Positions 49,570 through 57,967 of a stretch of DNA of 64,000 bases are shown here, one piece after another. The stretch is from Mycobacterium ahvazicum (GTDB taxonomy: Bacteria; Actinomycetota; Actinomycetes; Mycobacteriales; Mycobacteriaceae). The notes below the pieces were generated by a model that saw only the letters and a program-made list of their open reading frames with translations, did no database searches and was not told the DNA's origin. The stretch is from positions 1,302,001 through 1,366,000 of the forward strand of contig NZ_FXEG02000003.1 in the NCBI RefSeq assembly GCF_900176255.2, in the 5' to 3' direction. The position numbers and the translations under genes are program-made. Numbering within the stretch: position 1 is the first letter of the stretch; each line of letters starts with the position of its first letter.

Positions 49570-52173
49570 GTGGCCCTTCCTAACCTCACCCGCGACCAAG
49601 CCGTCGAACGCGCGGCTCTGATCACCGTCGACAGCTACCAGATCAGCCTCGACGTCACCGACGGCTCCGGTGTTTCAGGCGGGCCCGGCGAACGAACCTC
49701 GCGTACTTTCCGGTCCACCACCACGGTGGTGTTCGACGCACTCGCCGGCGCCGACACGGTTATCGACCTGTCGGCCGAGACCGTGCGCAGTGCCACCCTC
49801 AACGGGCGCGACGTGGACGTCTCGGGCTACGACGAGTCGACCGGCATCCCGTTGCGGGGACTGGCCGACCGCAACGTGGTCGTCGTCGACGCCGACTGCC
49901 GCTACTCGAACACCGGCGAGGGACTGCATCGCTTCGTCGACCCGGTCGACGACGAGACCTACCTGTACTCGCAGTTCGAAACCGCGGACGCCAAGCGCAT
50001 GTTCGCCTGCTTCGACCAACCCGACCTCAAGGCGACGTTCGACCTGCGGGTGACCGCGCCCGCGCACTGGAAGGTGATCTCCAACGGCGCCACCACGTCG
50101 GTCGAGGACGGCGTGCACAGTTTTGCGGTCACCCCGCGGATGAGCACCTATCTGGTGGCGCTGATCGCGGGCCCGTACTCGCAGTGGACCGACTCCTATC
50201 GCGACGAGCACGGCGAGATCCCGCTGGGCATCTACTGCCGGTCCTCGCTGGCCGAACACATGGACGCCGAGCGGTTGTTCACCGAGACGAAGCAGGGATT
50301 TAGCTTCTACCACAAGAACTTTGGGGTGCCATACGCATTCGGCAAATACGACCAGCTGTTCGTTCCCGAATTCAACGCCGGCGCAATGGAAAACGCGGGG
50401 GCGGTGACCTTCCTGGAGGATTACGTCTTCCGCAGCAAGGTCACCCGCGCCTCCTACGAGCGGCGCGCCGAAACGGTGCTGCACGAGATGGCGCACATGT
50501 GGTTCGGCGACCTGGTCACCATGACGTGGTGGGACGACCTGTGGCTCAACGAGTCGTTCGCGACGTTCGCGTCGGTGCTGTGCCAGGCCGAGTCGACCGA
50601 ATACACCTCAGCCTGGACGACATTCGCGACGGTCGAGAAGTCGTGGGCCTACCGCCAGGACCAGTTGCCGTCGACGCATCCCATCGCCGCCGACATCCCC
50701 GACCTGCACGCGGTCGAGGTGAACTTCGACGGCATCACCTACGCCAAGGGCGCTTCGGTGCTCAAGCAGCTGGTGGCCTACGTCGGGCTGGAGCACTTCC
50801 TGGCCGGACTGCGCGATTACTTCCGCACGCATGCCTTCGGCAACGCCACCTTCAGCGACCTGCTGTCCGCGCTCGAGCAGGCCTCGGGCCGCGACCTGTC
50901 GAACTGGGGACAGCAGTGGCTGAAGACCACCGGGCTCAATACGCTGCGGCCCGAATTCGACACCGATGCCGACGGGAAGTTCACCCGTTTCGCGGTGACC
51001 CAGAGCGGCGCGGCCCCGGGGGCCGGTGAAACCCGGGTACATCGGCTGGCGGTCGGGATCTACGACGACGACGGTGCGGGCAAGCTGGTGCGGGTGCACC
51101 GTGAGGAACTCGACGTCGACGGGCCACAGACGGAAGTGCCTGGACTGGTTGGTATTTCGTCAGGCAAGTTGATTCTGGTCAACGACGACGACCTGACCTA
51201 CTGCTCGCTTCGCCTGGACGCACAGTCGTTGCGGACCGCGCTGGAGCGCGTCGCCGACATCGCCGATCCACTGCCCCGCTCGCTGGTGTGGTCGGCCGCG
51301 TGGGAGATGACCCGCGAGGCCGAGCTGCGTGCCCGCGACTTCGTCGCGCTGGTCTCCGGCGGCGTGCAGGCCGAGACGGAAGTCGGTGTGGCACAACGGT
51401 TGCTGATGCAGGCGCAGACCGCGCTGGGTTCCTACGCCGAGCCGGGCTGGGCCCGCGAGCACGGCTGGCCGCAGTTCACCGATCGGGTGCTGGCGCTGGC
51501 GCGGGCGGCCGAACCGGGATCGGATCACCAGCTCGCCTTCGTCAACACGCTGTGCTCGTCGGTGCTTGCCGACCGGCACATCGCGGCGCTGGCCGATCTG
51601 CTCGATCGGGATCCGTCCGAATTGGGCCTGGCGGGCCTCGAGATCGACACCGACCTGCGCTGGCGCATCGTGACCGCGTTGGCCACCGCCGGCGATATCG
51701 ACGCCGACGGCATCGAGACGCCGTTCATCGACGCCGAGGTGCGACGCGACCCGACCGCGACCGGCAAGCGCCACGGCGCCCAGGCTGCCGCGGCCCGTCC
51801 CCAGCTTGAGGTCAAGGAGCAGGCGTTCATCACGGTGGTCGAGGACGACACCGTGGCCAACACGTCGGCGCGTTCGATCGTCGGGGGATTCGCGGCGCCC
51901 GGCCAGGGTGAGTTGCTCAAGCCGTTCACCGCGCGCTATTTCCAGGCCATTCCCGGCGTCTGGGCGCGGCGTTCCAGCGAGGTCGCGCAGACCGTGGTGA
52001 TCGGGCTGTACCCGTCCTGGAACATCAGCGAGGAGGGTATCGCCGCCGCCGACGAGTTCCTGTCGGCGCCGGACTCCGAGGTGCCCCCAGCGCTGCGCCG
52101 CCTGGTGCTGGAGGGCCAGGCCGGGGTGAAGCGGGCGTTGCGCGCGCGCACGTTCGACGCGGGCCAGCAGTAA
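49570..52173 (+). CDS. pepN: Aminopeptidase N
   Basis: M1 zinc aminopeptidase of 867 residues. GAMENAG (about 273-279), HEMAHMW zinc motif (about 308-314) with the third ligand in NESFATF 18 residues later. A C-terminal helical domain follows. GTG start. Divergent from the Rv2466c-like gene, as in M. tuberculosis. Confidence 0.96.
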   Translation: MALPNLTRDQAVERAALITVDSYQISLDVTDGSGVSGGPGERTSRTFRSTTTVVFDALAGADTVIDLSAETVRSATLNGRDVDVSGYDESTGIPLRGLADRNVVVVDADCRYSNTGEGLHRFVDPVDDETYLYSQFETADAKRMFACFDQPDLKATFDLRVTAPAHWKVISNGATTSVEDGVHSFAVTPRMSTYLVALIAGPYSQWTDSYRDEHGEIPLGIYCRSSLAEHMDAERLFTETKQGFSFYHKNFGVPYAFGKYDQLFVPEFNAGAMENAGAVTFLEDYVFRSKVTRASYERRAETVLHEMAHMWFGDLVTMTWWDDLWLNESFATFASVLCQAESTEYTSAWTTFATVEKSWAYRQDQLPSTHPIAADIPDLHAVEVNFDGITYAKGASVLKQLVAYVGLEHFLAGLRDYFRTHAFGNATFSDLLSALEQASGRDLSNWGQQWLKTTGLNTLRPEFDTDADGKFTRFAVTQSGAAPGAGETRVHRLAVGIYDDDGAGKLVRVHREELDVDGPQTEVPGLVGISSGKLILVNDDDLTYCSLRLDAQSLRTALERVADIADPLPRSLVWSAAWEMTREAELRARDFVALVSGGVQAETEVGVAQRLLMQAQTALGSYAEPGWAREHGWPQFTDRVLALARAAEPGSDHQLAFVNTLCSSVLADRHIAALADLLDRDPSELGLAGLEIDTDLRWRIVTALATAGDIDADGIETPFIDAEVRRDPTATGKRHGAQAAAARPQLEVKEQAFITVVEDDTVANTSARSIVGGFAAPGQGELLKPFTARYFQAIPGVWARRSSEVAQTVVIGLYPSWNISEEGIAAADEFLSAPDSEVPPALRRLVLEGQAGVKRALRARTFDAGQQ

Positions 52174-52259
52174 CGGCGGGCCGAGCACCATCAGCGAACG
52201 TCACCGCCGCAATGGCGCGCCCCGTGGTCGCGAACCGGGACGTGCAGTGGCTCATGGCT

Positions 52260-52727
52260 CTAAGCCGGGCTGATACCCGCGCTCAGCACGCGAATCGCGC
52301 TGACCAGACCGTCGACCAGGTGCCCCTGCTCGAACGCCGACGAGGCCGCGGCAACGCCCAGTGGGGCGGCCGATTCGGCGCCGCGTCCGCGGACCTCGGA
52401 GCCGTAGACCACCTCGATGACCGCTTGGTCGGGCGAAACGGCCAGTAGCACCGCGTTGTTGGGCGTCGGCACGTCGGCCAGGATCTCGCGCGCCCGGGCC
52501 GCGGTGTCGCTACCCAGGTCGCCGATGTAGATGGCGAACCGCGTCATCGACTGGCGCGAGCCGTACTTCAGGGCGTCGTCGATCGCGACCAGGTCCGTGA
52601 TCGGGAACGGGTAATGCACCGACAGCTCACCGGGCTCGGTGACGCCGGAAACCCGGCCGCTGGACGTGATCGCAAAGCCGGCAGGCAGTTCCGCCGGGGC
52701 CTTCGTCGCTACCTCACCATGTGCCAC
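52260..52727 (-). CDS. DUF5130 family protein (Rv2468c-like)
   Basis: Protein of 155 residues of the DUF5130 family. It resembles the TLP18.3/Psb32-type fold: ALKYGSRQSMTRFAIYIGDLG, VLLAVSPDQAVIEVVYG. No signal peptide. Function unknown. The GTG at 52727, eight bases after GGAGG, is preferred over the GTG at 52736 that sits on the ribosome site. It overlaps the end of the next small gene by 14 bases. Confidence 0.8.
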   Translation of the reverse strand: MAHGEVATKAPAELPAGFAITSSGRVSGVTEPGELSVHYPFPITDLVAIDDALKYGSRQSMTRFAIYIGDLGSDTAARAREILADVPTPNNAVLLAVSPDQAVIEVVYGSEVRGRGAESAAPLGVAAASSAFEQGHLVDGLVSAIRVLSAGISPA

Positions 52728-52947
52728 TGGCGCCACCTCCGACTGAGAACTCCGATGCGTGATGTCCGTGCGAGTGGCCGACGAATTCGTCGGTAGCCGC
52801 CCACAGAATCGGCGGATGCGTCCACGGCTCGGACATCTTGTAAGTCGCCGGGTGCGGCCCCTTGCGCGACCAGATCAGCGCCGCCAGCACGATCACCAGC
52901 AACGCCGGGATTCCGATTAAGTACAGGTGAATCTCCATAGCGCTCAC
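52714..52947 (-). CDS. Small single-helix membrane protein, possible cytochrome oxidase accessory subunit
   Basis: Protein of 77 residues: one membrane helix (about 6-26, LYLIGIPALLVIVLAALIWS), then HPATYKMSEPWTHPPILWAA and a His/Gly-rich tail. By neighbourhood (next to the Rv2468c-like gene and pepN) it may be the equivalent of CtaJ, a small subunit of the mycobacterial III-IV supercomplex. That is inference from memory of gene order, not from a motif. GTG start at 52947, or the ATG four codons in. Confidence 0.65.
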   Translation of the reverse strand: MSAMEIHLYLIGIPALLVIVLAALIWSRKGPHPATYKMSEPWTHPPILWAATDEFVGHSHGHHASEFSVGGGASGTW

Positions 52948-53005
52948 GACGGAAACCGTATCCCACCGAGTGATCCCGCGGCGCGCTTGGACACGAGATT
53001 GGCCG

Positions 53006-53662
53006 TCAGGCCGCGCCCTCGCCGAGGTATCGGGCCCAGGACGGATCCATTTCCTTGACGGTGGACAGCAGTCGCCAGTGCTGCCCGGTCGGCGGCAGCG
53101 GCGCCCGGCGCAGTGCCCAACCGAGTTCGGCGAGCAGCTTGTCGCCCTTGCGGTGGTTGCAGGTCGAGCAGCAGGCGACGCAGTTCTCCCAGGAATGGCC
53201 GCCGCCGCGGCTGCGCGGCACGACGTGGTCGACGGTGTCGGCCTTCGCTCCGCAATAGGCGCAGCAGAAGCGGTCGCGGTGCATCAGGGCCGCGCGGGTC
53301 ATCGGGACCCGGGCCCGGTAGGGAACCCGGACGTAGGTCCGCAGCTGGATCACCGACGGCACCGGGATCGACTCGCTCGCCGAGTGGATGACCGGCCCGG
53401 ATGGGTCGTGGTGCACCACGTCGGCCTTGCCGCAGATCACCATCACGATCGCGCGCCGCATCGGCAGCGCGGTCAGCGGTTCGTAGGTGGAATTCAGCAG
53501 CAGAACCCGGCGGCGACTCCAGATCGAAGCGCTTTCGTGGGTATCGACGCCGGGGGCGGGGCGGTGGGAAAGACTATGCAGGGACGACGCGGGTGTGGGT
53601 CCGGTCAGCCCTGCCGCGGCCCCTGAACTTCGGTGGCTGCGGCGTCTCTTGCCCTGCGCCAT
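53006..53662 (-). CDS. HNH endonuclease family protein (Rv2469c-like)
   Basis: Protein of 218 residues. The HNH/zinc module reads CAYCGAKADTVDHVVPRS, then NCVACCSTCNHRKGDK near 145-185. The N-terminal 40 residues are basic and Ser/Ala-rich. ATG at 53662 with GGAGGA upstream fixes the start. Members of this mycobacterial group have no assigned function. Confidence 0.87.
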   Translation of the reverse strand: MAQGKRRRSHRSSGAAAGLTGPTPASSLHSLSHRPAPGVDTHESASIWSRRRVLLLNSTYEPLTALPMRRAIVMVICGKADVVHHDPSGPVIHSASESIPVPSVIQLRTYVRVPYRARVPMTRAALMHRDRFCCAYCGAKADTVDHVVPRSRGGGHSWENCVACCSTCNHRKGDKLLAELGWALRRAPLPPTGQHWRLLSTVKEMDPSWARYLGEGAA

Positions 53663-53805
53663 AAATCCTCCGCCGATAGTCCACCATGATTCGTCGCCAA
53701 TCGCACGCCTAATTGCTGGTGCACGCCGTGTCGAACCGGTGAACAGCAGGAGCGACTCCGCCCGTTTGACTGCGCCGGCTTGCCGATGCACCACAATGGG
53801 GGGTG

Positions 53806-54201
53806 ATGGATCAGGTACAACAGTCCTTTTACGACGCCGTCGGCGGTGCCGAGACCTTCAAAACGATCGTGGCGCGCTTCTATGCCCAGGTCCCCGAGGA
53901 CGAAATCCTGCGTGAGCTCTATCCGCTGGATGACCTGCAGGGCGCCGAAGAGCGGCTGCGCATGTTCCTCGAGCAGTACTGGGGCGGCCCGCGCACCTAT
54001 TCCGACCAGCGCGGGCACCCGCGGCTGCGGATGCGTCACGTGCCGTTCCGGATCACCCCGATCGAGCGCGATGCATGGTTGCGCTGCATGCACACCGCCG
54101 TCGCGTCGATCGACGCACACACTCTCGACGACGAGCATCGCCGAGAGCTGCTCAACTATCTGGAAATGGCAGCTCACTCGCTCGTCAATTCGCCCTTGTA
54201 G
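53806..54201 (+). CDS. glbO: Group II truncated haemoglobin
   Basis: Haem protein of 131 residues. Proximal histidine in LRMRHVPF; ARFYAQV and LYPLDD supply the B10 and CD1 tyrosines; WLRCMHTAV has the G8 tryptophan. Group II globins bind oxygen tightly and associate with membranes in mycobacteria. A GTG lies just before the ATG; the ATG is preferred. It is followed by aglA after 25 bases. Confidence 0.93.
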   Translation: MDQVQQSFYDAVGGAETFKTIVARFYAQVPEDEILRELYPLDDLQGAEERLRMFLEQYWGGPRTYSDQRGHPRLRMRHVPFRITPIERDAWLRCMHTAVASIDAHTLDDEHRRELLNYLEMAAHSLVNSPL

Positions 54202-54226
54202 ATACCTCGCAACCGAACGGAGCAAT

Positions 54227-55792
54227 ATGAGCCCCGCCGCATGGTGGTCGAACGCCGTCTTTTACCAGGTCTATCCACGCTCCTTCGCCGACAGCAACGG
54301 CGACGGCGTCGGGGACATCGACGGCATCGTCGCCCATCTGGATTACCTGGAGCGGCTGGGCATCGACGCGATCTGGCTCAGCCCGGTCACCGTCTCGCCG
54401 ATGGCCGACCACGGCTACGACGTCGCCGATCCGCGTGACATCGACCCGCTGTTCGGCGGGATGCCGGCGATCGAACGGCTGATCACGGCGGCCCACGAGC
54501 GCAACATCAAGATCACCATGGACGTGGTGCCCAACCACACCAGCTCCCAGCACGCGTGGTTCCAGGCGGCGCTGGCCGCCGGCCCGGGCACCGAAGCGCG
54601 GGAGCGGTATTACTTCCGCGACGGCAAGGGACCCGACGGGGAACTGCCCCCGAACAACTGGACGTCGGTGTTCGGCGGGCCGGCCTGGGAGCGGGTGGTC
54701 GAGCCCGACGGCAATCCCGGCCAGTACTACCTGCACCTGTTCGACACCCACCAGCCGGACCTGAACTGGGAAAACCCCGAGGTCTTCGACGACTTCGAGG
54801 CGTCGCTGCGGTTCTGGCTGGAGCGTGGGGTGGACGGCTTCCGCATCGACGTGGCGCACGGGATGGCCAAGCCGGCCGGCCTGCCCGACGCACAGGAAGC
54901 CGTCAAGGTGTTGTCGCACCGCGACGACGACCCGCGTTTCAACAACCCGGCCGTGCACGACATCCATCGCAAGATTCGCAAGATCGTCGACGAGTACGAC
55001 GGCGCGGTGACCATCGGCGAAGTGTGGGTGCTGGACAACATGCTCTGGGCCGAGTACCTGCGGCCCGACGAACTGCATCTCGGCTTCAATTTCCGGCTCA
55101 CCAAGGTCGCCTTCGACGCGCACCAAATTCACGACGCCGTCGAGAACTCGCTGAAGGCCACCGCCATATACGACTCCGTTCCGACCTGGACGCTGTCCAA
55201 CCACGACATCGACCGCGAGGTCACCCGCTACGGCGGCGGTGAGATCGGGCTGCGCCGGGCGCGGGCGATGGCGATGGCGATGCTCGCACTGCCCGGCACG
55301 GTGTTCATTTACAACGGCGAGGAGCTCGGGCTGCCCGACGTGCTGGACCTGCCCGAAGAGGTGCTGCAGGACCCGACCTGGGAACGGTCCGGGCACACCG
55401 AGCGGGGCCGCGACAAGGTCCGGGTTCCGCTGCCGTGGTCGGGCGACACTCCCCCATTCGGGTTCTCCAGTTCGCCCGACACCTGGTTGCCGATGCCGGC
55501 CGACTGGGCGTCGCTGACGGTCGAGAAGCAGGACACGGATCCCGATTCGACGTTGGCGTTTTTTCGCACGGTGCTCAAATTGCGCAGGGAGCGCACCGAA
55601 TTCGACGGCGTCGAGCTGCAGTGGCTGACGGCAACCGACGATGCGCTGGTATTCCGGCGGCCGGGCGGCCTGGTGTGCGCGCTGAATACCGGAGATCGTC
55701 CGATGGCGCTGCCCGCCGGCGAACTCATTTTCGCCAGTGCACCGTTGGTCGACGGTGAGTTGCCGGCCGATGCGGCGGCCTGGTTGGCCTAA
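54227..55792 (+). CDS. aglA: Alpha-glucosidase (GH13)
   Basis: Cytosolic glycoside hydrolase of 521 residues that removes glucose from alpha-glucosides. Motifs in order: DVVPNHTS, FRIDVAHG (nucleophile D), IGEVWVLD (acid/base E), LSNHD. The frame is open upstream through glbO, but the ATG at 54227 with CGGAG upstream matches the family start. It is somewhat shorter than M. tuberculosis Rv2471 (546, as I recall). Confidence 0.94.
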   Translation: MSPAAWWSNAVFYQVYPRSFADSNGDGVGDIDGIVAHLDYLERLGIDAIWLSPVTVSPMADHGYDVADPRDIDPLFGGMPAIERLITAAHERNIKITMDVVPNHTSSQHAWFQAALAAGPGTEARERYYFRDGKGPDGELPPNNWTSVFGGPAWERVVEPDGNPGQYYLHLFDTHQPDLNWENPEVFDDFEASLRFWLERGVDGFRIDVAHGMAKPAGLPDAQEAVKVLSHRDDDPRFNNPAVHDIHRKIRKIVDEYDGAVTIGEVWVLDNMLWAEYLRPDELHLGFNFRLTKVAFDAHQIHDAVENSLKATAIYDSVPTWTLSNHDIDREVTRYGGGEIGLRRARAMAMAMLALPGTVFIYNGEELGLPDVLDLPEEVLQDPTWERSGHTERGRDKVRVPLPWSGDTPPFGFSSSPDTWLPMPADWASLTVEKQDTDPDSTLAFFRTVLKLRRERTEFDGVELQWLTATDDALVFRRPGGLVCALNTGDRPMALPAGELIFASAPLVDGELPADAAAWLA

Positions 55793-55837
55793 CCTTCCAC
55801 CGGGGGCCGATTCGCGCCGCGGCCCGCGCTGGCCTAT

Positions 55838-56884
55838 ATGTGTTACATGGCAGCGTATGCGTGGGCAGTGATCGGAGCCGGCCCCGCCGGAATAGCTGCG
55901 GTGGGAAGGCTTTTAGATCACGGCATCGCGGCGGAGAAGATCGCCTGGATCGATCCCGCCTTTGCGGCAGGCGATCTCGGCCAGAAGTGGCGAGCGGTGT
56001 CGAGTAATACCATCGCCGAAACCTTCCTGCATTTCCTGAACGGCTCTGCGGCATTTCGGTTCTCGGAGGCACCGCCGCTGCCGCTGCGAGACGTCGAGCC
56101 GGGCCAGACGTGCGCCCTGGACCTGGTGGCCGATCCGCTGGTGTGGATTACTTCGCACCTGCGCGAGCGGGTACACGTTTTTCAGACAACGGCGACCTCG
56201 CTTTTCCTGGGCAACAGGCAATGGAGAATTGAAACCGGACAACAAGAGGTCGTCGCCGAAAATGTGATCCTCGCCGTCGGCGCCGTGCCCAAGAAGCTTG
56301 CTTACCCCGGCCTGCAGGAGATTGACGTCGAGGTCGCGCTGGATCCCGACCGGCTGGCCGAGCAGTCACTCGACGGCGCGACGGTGGCCGTCTTCGGCTC
56401 GTCGCACTCGTCGATGATCGTGCTGCCGAATCTGCTGCGCAACCCCGTCGAACGGGTGATCAACTTCTACCAGAGCCCGCTGAAATACGCTGTGTATCTG
56501 GATGATTGGATTCTGTTCGACGACACCGGCCTCAAAGGCCAGGCGGCCGCGTGGGCGCGGGAGAACATCGACGGCGTCTATCCGGAACGGCTGGACAGAT
56601 GCTGGGTATCAAGCCCGGAGTTCGACGACAAACTCGCGCAATGCGATCGCGTGGTCTACACCGTCGGTTTCGAGCGCAGAAAGCTGCCCGAGACGCCGCA
56701 GTGGGGCCCGCTGGATTACAACAGGAGAAACGGAATCCTTGCCCCGGGACTCTTCGGGCTGGGCATCGGGTTTCCGGAATATGCCGAAGATCCGTACGGA
56801 TTCGGGCAATACCGGGTGGGGCTCAAGAAGTTTATGGATTACCTGGATGCCGTCTTGCCGTTGTGGTTGCTGTACCCGACCTGA
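55838..56884 (+). CDS. FAD-dependent pyridine nucleotide-disulphide oxidoreductase-like protein
   Basis: Protein of 348 residues. FAD motif VIGAGPAGIAAVGRL begins near residue 11; VAVFGSSHSSMIVLPNLL near 190 looks like the second nucleotide-binding strand. VILAVGAVPKKLAYPG and YTVGFERRKLPE are the ATG-type and second FAD regions. No CxxC redox pair is seen. Substrate unknown. It replaces the Rv2472/Rv2473 genes in this place. The ATG at 55847 is a possible alternative start. Confidence 0.78.
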   Translation: MCYMAAYAWAVIGAGPAGIAAVGRLLDHGIAAEKIAWIDPAFAAGDLGQKWRAVSSNTIAETFLHFLNGSAAFRFSEAPPLPLRDVEPGQTCALDLVADPLVWITSHLRERVHVFQTTATSLFLGNRQWRIETGQQEVVAENVILAVGAVPKKLAYPGLQEIDVEVALDPDRLAEQSLDGATVAVFGSSHSSMIVLPNLLRNPVERVINFYQSPLKYAVYLDDWILFDDTGLKGQAAAWARENIDGVYPERLDRCWVSSPEFDDKLAQCDRVVYTVGFERRKLPETPQWGPLDYNRRNGILAPGLFGLGIGFPEYAEDPYGFGQYRVGLKKFMDYLDAVLPLWLLYPT

Positions 56885-56894
56885 GCCGCTTCAC

Positions 56895-57566
56895 TCAGCG
56901 CAGCACCATCGCCGCCTCGCCGCGCCGGCGGTAGACCGATCCGAAGCGGGCGTCCAGACGCAACCAGGCCGGAAGGGTACGAACCCGGATGATTTCGCTC
57001 GCGTCGATTGCATCCCTTGACTGCGGCAGGAAACCCATTGCGGTCAAAGCGAACACACAACGCATCGGTAACCCGACGCTGGTGTCGGCCGAGCTGACCC
57101 GGATCACCTCCTGGTCGAGCAGCGAGGCCGGCGGGCCGTGCGAGCTGCTGTGCTCCTTGGCCAGCCGGGCACCTTCTTGGGCCAGATCCAGCATCACCTG
57201 GGCCGGCACGTCGTCGAGGTGGGTGAAGCCGGACTCCGGCGGCAGTGCACCGCGCCAGGACGAGTCCATCGCGAAACCCGGGTCGACGTAGCCGGTGTCA
57301 TCCATCGCCGACAGCCCGCGACCCAATCCGTCCGCGGCGACCGTCATGTCGTCCGGGCTCACCCGGCCCACCACTACCCGGCTGGCGAGCACGTCGAAAC
57401 CCGTTGCCATCCAAGCTGTTAGCAAACCGGATGAGCGAGTCCGCAGCCGAACGACCGCGGCATCGTCGAGGCGCAGAGCACGGTCGACGAACGCAGCCAG
57501 ATCGGAGCGATGGGCCGCCATCGATGCCGGGCCCAGCCACAATCCGCGATCAGCTAACGCAGCCAC
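56895..57566 (-). CDS. Conserved hypothetical protein (Rv2474c-like)
   Basis: Protein of 223 residues, mostly helical in feel, with no catalytic motif I can name. DFDVLASRVVVG-type and RVSPDDMTVAADGLGRGLSAMD stretches are noticed. It begins with a GTG at 57566, overlapping the end of the thioesterase gene by 13 bases, and continues the gdh-thioesterase run. Position and length fit Rv2474c. Confidence 0.78.
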   Translation of the reverse strand: MAALADRGLWLGPASMAAHRSDLAAFVDRALRLDDAAVVRLRTRSSGLLTAWMATGFDVLASRVVVGRVSPDDMTVAADGLGRGLSAMDDTGYVDPGFAMDSSWRGALPPESGFTHLDDVPAQVMLDLAQEGARLAKEHSSSHGPPASLLDQEVIRVSSADTSVGLPMRCVFALTAMGFLPQSRDAIDASEIIRVRTLPAWLRLDARFGSVYRRRGEAAMVLR

Positions 57567-57967
57567 CGTTGCAAGTACTCCCGATGTTGTGGCCCGAGGC
57601 GCACCAACCGCTGCTCCTGGATGTGAACCGCGGCCAGCTGTGACTCGGCGATGACGGCCGGCTTGGACTGCGGATCGGCGCCGACCGAACGCACCTCGTA
57701 GCCGAGCGTGAAGTCGACAGTCCGCAGCTGTTTGGTCCAAATGGTGACCTGCAGAGGCGAATCGACCAACTTCAGCTGCGCCTTATAGGTGACCCGTACG
57801 TCGGCGATCAACAGCCCGATCTCCAAGATATCGACCTCGAACGCCGGTTTGAGGAAGGGAACCCGCGCCTCTTCCAGCAGCGTGACCATCGTGGCGTGGT
57901 TGACGTGCTGGTACATGTCGATGTCCGACCAGCGCACCGGCACCTGGGCGACGAATCCGACGGTCAC
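57554..57967 (-). CDS. Acyl-CoA thioesterase, 4HBT hot-dog fold (Rv2475c-like)
   Basis: Protein of 137 residues. VRWSDIDMYQHVNHATMVTLLEEAR carries the 4-hydroxybenzoyl-CoA-type active-site aspartate (the family's D-x-x-x-H-x-N), in two pieces here. It would hydrolyse an acyl-CoA. The GTG start overlaps the gdh stop (GTGA), so it is translated with gdh. Confidence 0.88.
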   Translation of the reverse strand: MTVGFVAQVPVRWSDIDMYQHVNHATMVTLLEEARVPFLKPAFEVDILEIGLLIADVRVTYKAQLKLVDSPLQVTIWTKQLRTVDFTLGYEVRSVGADPQSKPAVIAESQLAAVHIQEQRLVRLGPQHREYLQRWLR

